From Agmasoma carcini (nom. nud.) (lineage: Eukaryota > Microsporidia > Thelohaniidae), in assembly GCA_029232285.1 (NCBI GenBank), contig JAOXFI010000014.1, positions 38,258 through 102,257 of the forward strand: DNA of 64,000 bases. Direction: 5' to 3'. Below, one piece after another: positions 20,259 to 30,000 of this stretch (position 1 is the first letter of the stretch; each line of letters begins with the position of its first letter). The notes below the pieces were generated by a model. That model saw only the letters and a program-made list of their open reading frames with translations, searched no databases and had not been told where the DNA came from. Position numbers and translations under genes: made by a program.

Positions 20259-20813
20259 TCAATTCTGTCTTTCACTATATTTTACATATCCAGGATAATC
20301 TGTCAAATCCATCAATTCTTCAATTTTAATTATAACCTGTGGGTGATCTAGAGCCATGAAATCTTCAACTGACGAAAACTCATAAATTCCATTCAAATCA
20401 TTACAAAAATCATTCCATAAATTATCACCACTCCATTTACGATTATCTTCACTCACAATCTCAACTCCATTCTTATTTATTGTAATTGTGTACAATATTT
20501 TATCTTTAGATTTATTAAAATTTTTATGCGCTCTAAACCTCTTCTTGCATGAATAATTAAGAGGATATATTAAATTATTTTTAATTGCATAAACTTTACA
20601 TCCCAAATTAGTAATTGAAATTCTTTGAGCTCCATTACCTAATAAAATAGGATAATTGTGAACTTTAGTGCTGTTTATTGAGCTAACCAATAGGTTTTTG
20701 TAACTAACACATTCTCTATACTTAATTTCAAGTTCCATCTTATCTAAATAGCTTTCATGTACTTTTTTGTATAATTCTTTGAATTTATCTCCAAATGATT
20801 GATGTGGTTCCAT
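20259..20813 (-). CDS. FYRN/FYRC (FY-rich) domain protein
   Basis: 184 residues. After a short coiled N-terminus come an FYRN-like segment (ITNLG-x13-IYPLNYSCKKRFRAH, ~residues 67-95, compare YP-x-GY-x-S-x-R) and then an FYRC-like part (KWSGDNLWNDFCNDL ... FMALDHPQVIIKIEEL, compare S-x-x-x-W-x-x-[IV] and FGL-x-HP-x-V). FYRN+FYRC together occur in nuclear chromatin proteins: MLL/trithorax, JARID demethylases and TBRG1. With no SET or JmjC domain this would be a stand-alone FYR protein. It starts head-to-head with the SUZ12-like gene. The ATG follows AAAATTTTTATCC. Confidence 0.65.
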   Translation of the reverse strand: MEPHQSFGDKFKELYKKVHESYLDKMELEIKYRECVSYKNLLVSSINSTKVHNYPILLGNGAQRISITNLGCKVYAIKNNLIYPLNYSCKKRFRAHKNFNKSKDKILYTITINKNGVEIVSEDNRKWSGDNLWNDFCNDLNGIYEFSSVEDFMALDHPQVIIKIEELMDLTDYPGYVKYSERQN

Positions 20814-20835
20814 GGATAAAAATTTTATGCATAAT

Positions 20836-20964
20836 AAAAATTATTATGGATGATTGATATGCATTAATATTTTTTTTAAAGTATTTGCATAAAAAAATTT
20901 TATATTATGAATGATTGATATGCATTAATATTTTTTTAAAGTATTTGCATAAAAAAATTTTATT
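20836..20964. promoter_or_regulatory. Duplicated start-proximal block between divergent genes
   Basis: A ~60-bp unit (ATTATGxATGATTGATATGCATTAATA, T-run, AAAGTATTTGCATAAAAAAATTTTA) occurs twice, and its last part forms the immediate leader of the gene at 20965. Three ATG contexts (20846, 20907, 20965) result. Only the third opens the long frame, so the two earlier ones look like copies of the start region made by tandem duplication. Confidence 0.75.
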
Positions 20965-22017
20965 ATGGATGACATTTTGAAGAGGTGGGTACTTGAATTT
21001 AAAATAAGTCTAAATCCGCCTTTTAAAGTCCAACAGACCTCAAAAGATGTAAAAATAAAGATAAATGAAGAGGAATGTAGCTCTTTTACCTTTGAAAGTC
21101 TTGATTTAGACTGTGAATCTATTCTTTACAGTGGCTACATTGAGTCAAACAATGGAATTATTCCAATTTCTCTAGAACCAAACAAAAAAATAATTTTATT
21201 TTCATGCTTTGATAAAATTCATTTTTATATTTTAACTTCTAAAAATGATTTAAAATTATTTTATGCAGAATTTCATTGCTGTCAAAATTTTGATATTGAA
21301 AAATTAATATTTAAACAAATTGGTGTTTTTGGTAAGCATAAATTTGTAGAAAATGGTATTGAAAGTATTGAATTAAAAGTTAAAGTTAAAAATATAAGAA
21401 AAACGAGATATCATTATAACTTTAAGAAAATAAAAAATGAAAATGAATTAATTGATCTTAGAATTGATAATAATGTATATTTGATTGATAGATATAGATG
21501 TATATTTTGTTTGAAAATATTTAAAAATCAAAATTATTTAGAAAATCATATGAATTTGATTCATGCAAATTTTAAGACATTGGTTACATCTAATCAGGTA
21601 GAGGTTATGAGTTCGATTCCTGTTGAAGGTAAAAATATAAATTTTAGTTTTATAAAAAGAAGTAAATCTGTAAAGCTTAATTATAATTTAAAAAAATATG
21701 AAAGATTATTTGAAAGAGAATATAATAATATTGATTATTCTAAAATGCTTGGAGATCATTTAAATTATGAAATATTGAAAGATTTGGATGATTTAAGGAA
21801 GTACACACCAGAAAATAAGATAAGGATTGAAGAGTTTGAATTTTTTACTTATTTTAATAATTTAATGATTAAAGATTTTGATTTGCATAAAAATATAAAA
21901 GTTATGCATAAACATTTTGGATATGGAGAAACATTTATAAAATTTCTAGAAGTTTTATATCATAGAGGAATATTAAATAGTATAGAATTGTGTTCTATAA
22001 TATTAAGTTTAGAATAA
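20965..22017 (+). CDS. C2H2 zinc-finger protein, SUZ12/VEFS-box-like
   Basis: 350 residues. A single C2H2 finger lies at ~178-199 (C-x2-C-x12-H-x4-H within RCIFCLKIF ... HMNLIH). A helical C-terminal block (~residues 280-345: KIRIEEFEFFTYFNNLMIKD ... FGYGETFIKFLEVLYHRGIL) has the spacing of the VEFS box, including the acidic/aromatic start, an N-x-x-I-x-D-like step and the closing helix. One zinc finger followed by VEFS is the architecture of SUZ12, a core PRC2 subunit. The N-terminal half is beta-rich with no other motif. The family call is by architecture and moderate similarity. The start follows AAAAAAATTTTATT. Confidence 0.5.
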   Translation: MDDILKRWVLEFKISLNPPFKVQQTSKDVKIKINEEECSSFTFESLDLDCESILYSGYIESNNGIIPISLEPNKKIILFSCFDKIHFYILTSKNDLKLFYAEFHCCQNFDIEKLIFKQIGVFGKHKFVENGIESIELKVKVKNIRKTRYHYNFKKIKNENELIDLRIDNNVYLIDRYRCIFCLKIFKNQNYLENHMNLIHANFKTLVTSNQVEVMSSIPVEGKNINFSFIKRSKSVKLNYNLKKYERLFEREYNNIDYSKMLGDHLNYEILKDLDDLRKYTPENKIRIEEFEFFTYFNNLMIKDFDLHKNIKVMHKHFGYGETFIKFLEVLYHRGILNSIELCSIILSLE

Positions 22018-22019
22018 AA

Positions 22020-22290
22020 TATGTTATTTTAGTATATGTAAGTATATGTATTTGGTGTATGGTATATGTGTTTGATATATATCTTTGGTGTATGTAAGTA
22101 TATGTGTCTGATATATTTAAGTATACGTGTTTGATATATGTATTTGGTATATATTAGGTTAGTATTATCATACTTATATGTAAGTATATATTAGGTTAGT
22201 ATTACACAACTTATATGTAAGTATATGTTAGGCTAGTTATATCATACTTATATGTAAGTATATGTTAGGTTAGTATTATCATACTTATAA
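22020..22290. repeat. GTATATG / TTAGGTTAGTATTATCAT repeats
   Basis: Array of GTATATGT words passing into three copies of a ~60-bp unit with TTAGGTTAGTAT and ATACTTATATGTAAGTATAT, after the SUZ12-like gene. A TTTTCTAGAAAA palindrome lies just beyond, near 22345. Confidence 0.8.
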
Positions 22291-22510
22291 ATACTTGCAT
22301 AAATATATAAAAATTTGCATAAATATTAGTTATATATTTTTTTTTCTAGAAAAAAAAAACTATAAATTTACGTAAAAAAAATAACTCAGGAATTCTTAAG
22401 CTGTAATCTTATGAGACAGTGTGTCAAATTCCTAAAACTTTGGTTCTAAGAGCCCAATGCTTAGCTATGGGTGTCATAAACCATATAAATTTATATTTAA
22501 GTTTTAACTT

Positions 22511-23008
22511 TTATTCATCCTTCTTTTTACCTCCAAACTCTTCATCCAATACATTTATAAAATAGACATGATCAAGCTCACCTGTTTCATAATACAATTC
22601 AGTAATTTTTATGCATCTCTCAATCTTATTAAATTTTATAACATAATTAAAATTATTATCAACTTTCGTTATAACACTTAAGTTATCAAAGATAAATATT
22701 CCATCAATCTTAAAGTAATTAATAGCATAAACTATTAGCACAAGAATAAAATCAACTCCTATTAAAATATTTTGCATTGATTTGATGTCTTGATACTTTT
22801 TACACATGCTATTGTAACATATTAGCATACACAGAGAGACTGCAAACACACCTACGAGGTTACGTAAATTTTCATAAAAATAATTAGGTTTACAACCTTT
22901 ACCCTCTAAGTATGAGCATAAAAGACCATCCAACCTCTTCTTTAGATTATCAATGTTATTAATGTCACCTTTTATAGGTTTCTCATCATATTTTTTGGTT
23001 AAGTCCAT
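22511..23008 (-). CDS. Signal peptidase complex subunit 2 (Spc2/SPCS2-like)
   Basis: Non-catalytic ER signal-peptidase subunit. 165 residues with the family layout: a cytosolic N-terminus (KYD-x16-LKKRLDGLL), two closely spaced membrane segments (~residues 50-66, LVGVFAVSLCMLICYNS, and ~82-98, ILIGVDFILVLIVYAI) and a C-terminal cytosolic domain. The short luminal turn between the helices and total length fit SPC25. The ATG follows AAAAAATTTTAACC. Confidence 0.65.
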   Translation of the reverse strand: MDLTKKYDEKPIKGDINNIDNLKKRLDGLLCSYLEGKGCKPNYFYENLRNLVGVFAVSLCMLICYNSMCKKYQDIKSMQNILIGVDFILVLIVYAINYFKIDGIFIFDNLSVITKVDNNFNYVIKFNKIERCIKITELYYETGELDHVYFINVLDEEFGGKKKDE

Positions 23009-23104
23009 GGTTAAAATTTTTTGTTTACTAAAATATAAAAACTAAATATTTGACAGATTTGATTAATAACTAAGCATAAGTCATTGTATAAAGTATATAA
23101 TTGT

Positions 23105-23385
23105 TTTATATGCCATGTTAGTTAGTAATGTTCAGTCATGGTCAAGATTAGTCATGGTCAGATTAGTCAAGTCTAGCCATGGTCAAGATTAGTCATATGA
23201 TCAAGGTGTCAGGTCCAGTCATGGTCAGATAGTCAGGTCTAGCCATGGTCAAAGTTAGTCATATGGTCAAGGTCAGATTTAACCATGGTCAAGATTAGTC
23301 ATATGGTCAAGTCTAGCCATGGTCAAGATTAGTCAGATAGTCAGGTCTAGCCATGGTCTAGTCATGATCAGGTGGTTAGTCCTCT
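23105..23385. repeat. TGGTCA/GATTAGTCATATGGTC repeat array
   Basis: Imperfect repeats of GTCATGGTCA, AGATTAGTCA and GGTCTAGCC between the divergent starts of SPC2-like (23008) and the helicase (23512). Related words recur at 31.7, 37.1 and 63.7 kb. Confidence 0.85.
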
Positions 23386-23511
23386 TATCATAATTATTTA
23401 CTATCGATAACAGTCCTTCCATCATAAACTAAAAAATTGAGAAACCTACCATTGGTAAATAATCAAAAAATATGAAACTTTTTTTTAAAAAAATTTTGTT
23501 TAAAAAAACTT

Positions 23512-26421
23512 ATGGACACTTTAGAAAAAGCTTTAAGAGAGATTGCTAATGATTTATCATTAGATTATAATGATCTTTATCAAATGATTAAAGAAAATAT
23601 TGATCCTAATGACTCTAACATACTTTATAACTTATCAGAATATCTATTTTCACTTGCTGGATACTCTCATTTTGATAATATTTCTATAATATTAGAAAAT
23701 TATAAATCATTTTTAATATCTAAGACAGAAAATAACAAATTTATAAAATATGTCATTCCTTCTAAGCCTAAAATAGTTTCTAATGAATTTTTAGCAGTCC
23801 CAAGTCATATTAAGCAATATTTTTCATATCACAACTTTAATTTGGTACAAAGTAAAGTATTTGATGATGTGTACAATAATGATACTAATTTATTAATAAG
23901 TGCACCAACAGGCTCTGGTAAAACAGATATAGCCTTTCTCAGTGTCCTTAGATGTCTAAAACATAAAAATACAAGAATTATATATGTTGTACCTATGAAA
24001 GCACTGGCTAGTGAAGTTTATTCAAATTATGTTAGATTATCAAAAATATCAAATATTCTTAAGCCTATAGAGTACACAGGTGATACTAACACTAATTATA
24101 AAGAATTAGCCGAATCTAACATAATCATATGCACTCCAGAGAAGTATGACGTAGCCACTCGTCAATTATCAAGTATTTTAAATAAAATTGATCTTTTAAT
24201 AATAGATGAAATACACATATTAAATGATGAAAGAGGTCCTACAATAGAGTCTATTATTATGAGATTGAATAGAAATATAGAAAAATTTCAAAAACCAGTA
24301 AGAATACTTGGACTTAGTGCCACCATACCTAACTATATTGATATATCTAAATTTTTAAGGGCTAAACACTATCACTTTGGTGATGAATATAGAGCTACAC
24401 CATTAAATTTAAGTTTAATAGGTTTTAAAGAGGGCTGCAATGAAGAAATGAACTTTTTACTGGAAGAGGTAGCAAAAATAGTCAAAATAGGAAAGCAAGC
24501 CTTAATATTTGTTCATTCTAGAAATAAAGCACAAAGGATGGCAAATTATATAGAAAGTAAGCTAAGAATTAACTGCAAAGGTCATCATGCTGGTCTTCCT
24601 AGAAGTAAAAGATTAGAAATTGAAGATTTATTTAGGAATGGCCTTATTGATGTTATAGTATGTACTTCTACCTTAGCTTGGGGTGTTAATTTACCAGCTT
24701 ATTTAGTAATAATTTATGGTACTGAATATTATCAATCTGGTATTTGCACTGATATTTCAATTTTAGATATTTTTCAAATATTTGGAAGGGCTGGTAGAGT
24801 AAAATATGATAAAGAAGGGTTTGGAGTGTTAATAACTAAATCTAACAAAATTTCAAAGTTTCTTAAGCTATTTAAAGAGGATATTGAATCTAATTTATTA
24901 AAGAAAAAAGATGAAATAATATTAAGTGAGATTTGCTTATATAATTGCAATAGAAGAAATGAAATAATGGAAATGTTTAGAAATAGTTTTTTGCTTGTTA
25001 GAATGAGAAAAAGAAAAATATTTTATAATATTTATAAGGAGAATGTTGGTCAATATTTAGAGAGGGTTATAGAGAATACGATAGAACATTTAAGAGATAA
25101 TAATTTAGTGATAATAAGAGATGATTTGATAATACCGACTGAGATTGGTATGATATGTTCTAAGTTTTATATAAATGGAGATTCATGTGCTAGTATATTA
25201 GCATCTGATACAAGTTTATTAAGATCAATATTTAGTTGTAAGGAATTTTCTAATATTTTGATTAGAGAAGAAGAGATGGTTATATTACAAGATTTAAGTA
25301 GTGATGATATTAATGATACTGTAGATAAGATGATGGTATTAATTAATTATCATATAAAGGAGTGTTTAGATAATGTAAGGGGTCATAACTTAGGGCAACG
25401 TGATGAAGGACGGCGTGATATAACTAATAATGTGAACAATAACCTATCAATCAATAGCTTACTATCAAATATTACAATATCACCTTCAATTAGTCTAAAT
25501 TATTCACTATTTTGTGATTTAAATTATATTTTAGAAAATTTAGAAAGATTTTTTAGTTTTCTCATTGAACTTTTTATTTATAAAAAGAGTTTTTTAAGTC
25601 TAAAAGAAATTTTAGAATTAGAAAATATAATTTTTAAGAAAAAAGGACTTAAAAGCATAGGAAAGATAGAAATTTATGATTTAGGTGTGTTTATACGCCT
25701 TAAGATACATTCTAACGATCATTTTGTGTTAATAATAAGAAAAGATGATCAAATAGTGAAAGCTTATAAATTTTCAAAGGTTTTTGATGAATATTTAGAA
25801 ATTTGTAAAGATTTTAGTATTGAATTAAGGAATAGAGAAGGAGTATATAAAAGTTATATAAGAAAGGGATATATAAATAATGAATATAACAAAGGTAAGG
25901 ATAAGTGTAATTATAATGAAGATTCACTGTATGATAATTATATTAGAAAAGATTTAAGTATTGAATCATTTTATACAAATGGATTACATTGTTGCACTTT
26001 AAAATCAACAATATTTAATTTAAATATTTGTTCACATCTCAAAAATTTAATTATTAGTGAATTTAGACCAAATTTGAAATTTTCAAATATTTTTTATACA
26101 AATTTTTTAGAGAAAAGAGAAATTCTTACTGATAGAATTTTTATAGATTTTAAAGATTTTAAGCATCAAATTTTTATTGTTTGTAAAGCAAATGATATAA
26201 AAAATACTGCTTTATATTTGAAAATGAAAAAAGTGTTTGAAAATTCTAATTTAAAATTTAAAGTTGGTCTTATAAGTGAAGCTAATTCAAAATATGTGAT
26301 TTTTAAGGATTATGACTATAGAATTTATGATATTGTTAGAATAGCTAATAGATCTGAGACTTATATTTATGGAAGTGAGGATTATATCAATTATTTTAAA
26401 TATTTGATAAATTATAAATAA
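23512..26421 (+). CDS. Ski2-like RNA/DNA helicase, Brr2/Slh1/Mer3 type, single cassette
   Basis: 969 residues. Superfamily 2 motifs are complete: Q-like FNLVQS, motif I APTGSGKT (~residue 131), Ia PMKALASE, Ib TPEKYD, motif II DEIH (~231) followed by NDERGPTIES, motif III LSATIP (~268), motif IV FVHSR, motif V TSTLAWGVNLPA and motif VI QIFGRAGR (~422). The DEIH-x-x-x-D-x-RGP-x-x-E string and SATIPNYIDISKFL are typical of Brr2/Slh1/ASCC3. Those proteins have two cassettes (~2,000 residues); here only one is evident, followed by a divergent C-terminal half without a second Walker box. HFM1/Mer3 is the one-cassette alternative. The start follows AAAAAAATTTTG. Confidence 0.8.
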   Translation: MDTLEKALREIANDLSLDYNDLYQMIKENIDPNDSNILYNLSEYLFSLAGYSHFDNISIILENYKSFLISKTENNKFIKYVIPSKPKIVSNEFLAVPSHIKQYFSYHNFNLVQSKVFDDVYNNDTNLLISAPTGSGKTDIAFLSVLRCLKHKNTRIIYVVPMKALASEVYSNYVRLSKISNILKPIEYTGDTNTNYKELAESNIIICTPEKYDVATRQLSSILNKIDLLIIDEIHILNDERGPTIESIIMRLNRNIEKFQKPVRILGLSATIPNYIDISKFLRAKHYHFGDEYRATPLNLSLIGFKEGCNEEMNFLLEEVAKIVKIGKQALIFVHSRNKAQRMANYIESKLRINCKGHHAGLPRSKRLEIEDLFRNGLIDVIVCTSTLAWGVNLPAYLVIIYGTEYYQSGICTDISILDIFQIFGRAGRVKYDKEGFGVLITKSNKISKFLKLFKEDIESNLLKKKDEIILSEICLYNCNRRNEIMEMFRNSFLLVRMRKRKIFYNIYKENVGQYLERVIENTIEHLRDNNLVIIRDDLIIPTEIGMICSKFYINGDSCASILASDTSLLRSIFSCKEFSNILIREEEMVILQDLSSDDINDTVDKMMVLINYHIKECLDNVRGHNLGQRDEGRRDITNNVNNNLSINSLLSNITISPSISLNYSLFCDLNYILENLERFFSFLIELFIYKKSFLSLKEILELENIIFKKKGLKSIGKIEIYDLGVFIRLKIHSNDHFVLIIRKDDQIVKAYKFSKVFDEYLEICKDFSIELRNREGVYKSYIRKGYINNEYNKGKDKCNYNEDSLYDNYIRKDLSIESFYTNGLHCCTLKSTIFNLNICSHLKNLIISEFRPNLKFSNIFYTNFLEKREILTDRIFIDFKDFKHQIFIVCKANDIKNTALYLKMKKVFENSNLKFKVGLISEANSKYVIFKDYDYRIYDIVRIANRSETYIYGSEDYINYFKYLINYK

Positions 26422-26424
26422 AAT

Positions 26425-26935
26425 ATTTGGTTATTATGATGTGATTATGATGATGTAACTATGATAATGTGACTATGACAATGTGACTATAATAGTGTGA
26501 TCATATGACAATGTGACTATAATAGTGTGATCATATGATGATGTAACTATATGACAGTGTGACTATGACAGTGTGACTATGATAATGTGACTATGACAGT
26601 GTGACTATAATAGTGTGATCATATGATGGTGTGACTATGATAATGTGACTATAATAGTGTGATCATATGATGATGTGACTATAATAGTGTGATCATATGA
26701 TGATGTGACTATGATAATTTGACTATGATAATGTGACTATGACAGTGTGACTATAATAGTGTGATCATATGATGATGTGACTATAATAGTGTGATCATAT
26801 GATAATGTGACTATAATAGTGTGACTATGATAATGTGACTATGTGATGATGTAACTATGACAGTGTGACTATGATAATGTGACTATGACAGTGTGACTAT
26901 GATAGTCTGACTATAAGACCATAAAGCCATATGTG
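26425..26935. repeat. GTGACTATGATAAT minisatellite
   Basis: About 510 bp of GTGACTAT joined to GATAAT, GACAGT, AATAGT or GATCATATGATGAT, in steps near 12 and 24 bp. It lies between the convergent 3' ends of the helicase and ATR-like genes. Confidence 0.95.
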
Positions 26936-27010
26936 ACCATCTATGATTATTTGGTTGACCTGGTATATGTATATATTTATATCTTTTTATTTATAAACTT
27001 CTAATATTTT

Positions 27011-30000
27011 CTAGATAAATGCACCCCATCCAATCCACATTTTAGATAAATTATTGATATTAGCAGCCTCTTCAACCAATTCTTCGACTTTACTCTTTGA
27101 ATCACTAAATTCAAGCTTTTCTTTCATTTTATTAAGCACTTTAGTAGGATCATCCTTATTCTTCCACTCATGTAAAGGGTCGTAAGTATAACTTAACATA
27201 TTAGCTATTAATACATCTTTGTTATCTCGTAATATCTCTAATGTATCTCTAAGAACATATAAATAAAGTCCTTTCCTATCACCAATACCATCTAAAATAT
27301 TTTGTGTTAGCCTAAACGGTACCTTTTCAGAAATTGATAACATTTTACCACCATCAAATATACAATTTAAGTCAACATGAACAGTATTAAATGTATTTCT
27401 ATCAAACATAATATTTTCTGAATGTCTATCACCTAAACCTATAAAATAACCCACAATATTCATAATTGCATAGCTAACTATAAAATTAGTCCTCATCTTA
27501 TAATTCTCTTCATAATCCATGTAATGATCATCTAAATATTTACTAAAGACCGGTGGATGCTCATCAATAGCCTTTACTAAAAAACTAGAAAAAACCCTCC
27601 TCTTCTCCATATAATGCTTAGGAAATTCATAATAAGTCTTAAAAATATCAATCAACGGCATCAAATTATCTCTCCATGCAATTAATCCACATTTATGATC
27701 AATAGGAAATACCCCATAAGTACAAATTTCATAATTTTTCTTTGTATATAAAAATATTTTGTTTATAAGCTCGTTCATCTCCATAAATCTACTGTCTTTC
27801 CTTAGATCATCATCATTCTTCAATAAATAACTATAAATCTTACCATCATCACCAACGAACCACACCCTCTTTGGCTCCTGCAAGCTTTTAAACTTTATCA
27901 CATCATCCTTAACACTATTAAGTGGTATTCCATTAGGTAAGTAAGAATTATTAACAAATATATCACAACCCTTTAATGATTTAATATCATCCTTAGCACC
28001 GACCTTTTGTAAATTTTTAGAAAATTTAATAGTATTAAGAACTAAATGTCTATTATGAATGCTAAGATTATCAAATATTTTATGGATTTCCTTTTTCAAT
28101 CCAACCTTACCTGAATTATACAAATATAAACAAAGCCATACTAATTTGTTAGCATATTTTTCAAGAAGTGCCTGTACTATTGCGTTAAAGCATGGTTTTT
28201 GTATTTTTACTACAATTTGACTAAAATAAGGAAGAATTAAATCTAATTTGTTGCTAATTATGTCTTCAATTCTTTCATCAATATTATAATTTTTTAAAAG
28301 ATGAAAAAAAATTGGAATTGTTTCATAATTGTAAGTAAAAGCCTTGAAATAAAAATCAATTGAAAGTTTTACATTTGTACCTTCAAAATGCTTAGCTGCA
28401 CAATAAAATAATTTATCAAGCAGGCCGCTCCTCTCTGCAATGCTTAATTCTTCAGATTTACAATTTGTAAAATCAACATGTGAAAATGGAGTGGCATTTT
28501 TTTTATCAATATAAAAATCATTATTTTTGTGTGGTATTGATTTTGCAGTTTCAACTCCAGACATATTACATTTTTTATCAATATAAAAGTCATTATTACT
28601 GTGTGGTATTGATTTGGCAGTTTCAACTCCAGACATAATACATTTTTTATCAAAATAAAAATCAATATTTTTGTGTGGTATTGATATGACAGTCTCAACT
28701 CCAGACTTAATGCATATTTTTAACTTCTTATCTTTATAATCTTTAGTTAATCTATTAATAACATCCAAATACACAGCACTGCTCTTGCTAATCTCTGCTA
28801 ATCTAACGTTATACTTAAAATCATTAAATCTCTTAGAATCACTTAAAAGTAACTTAGCCTCTTCTAACCTACTCGTAGCTATGTACAACTCACTCAACTC
28901 ATAACTAACATCACAATCATTGATCAAACTAAAGATATGCTCTTCTGCTAATGAAAAGTTTCTATTTTCAATCAAATATCTAATATAAAATTTTTCTAGT
29001 TGAAGTAAATAAATTTTAAATAAATTTTGTGAATTTAAATCCATTGAATGTGAACAAATAAATTCAGAAAATATTCTTCTATGTAAAAACAAAATCTTTT
29101 CTTTGTTTATAGCTGCATTTCTTCTTTTAGTGATCAGATCCAACGTTTTTTTAATATTCTTTGATTCAATAATAATTCTTATGTCAGTCAAGACATGTAA
29201 AATAACAACATTCTCTGTTTTATAGATCAAAGGGTGCACAATAGAGTCATAAGGAGTGTTATAACTGCTAAAAACCAAGCCTGTAGCTATTTTATCAATA
29301 TCAGTGCAATTCTTTAAAGAAAATCCTTCAATTTCACTATTTTCAATATTTCTAGATATTTCATGAAGATATTCATCCATATATGGAATAGTAAAGTCCA
29401 TAAAACAGTTTGCTCTCTTAAATTCTTTACTAATGCAACACTCAAAGAACATTTTTTCATTTGTTGAGAATCCTTTTAACAAATATTTCACTGTTTCATA
29501 TTCACCTAAGGAATAAAATGATATAATCAAATATAAAGTTCTATATTCGTATTGCTGCCGTCTAAGAACGTTAATTATTCCATAAAAGTTCTTCAATAAT
29601 AAACAAACATGAAATATTTGCTTATCTTCTATAACTATTCTTTTACAAAAGGCGTTTACCTTAAGAAAAAAATTCAATATTTTTTTATCATAATAATTCA
29701 TAATAAATTCACAAGGGAACGAAGGTGAAAACTTTATAAGGAAAAGCACAGCATATTCTACAATATCAACATCCAATAGAACTAAAGGATTTAAATAGGC
29801 GTGAGTGTTAAGTACATTAAATAAAGAGCGTAAGAACTCATCATATGCCATTTCAACATCAAAATCAACAAAAACTGGCTGTGAACTCATAAAATATTTT
29901 GTATTTCTAAATTCTTCAACATATTTTAGTAAACGATCAGGAATGCTAATTTCACTGATCATTTCTTGAATAGCTAAAAATACAGCATTTTCACACTGTC

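Noticed and set aside
26425..26935. CRISPR-like array
   Set aside because: Direct tandem minisatellite without unique spacers, in a eukaryotic nuclear context.
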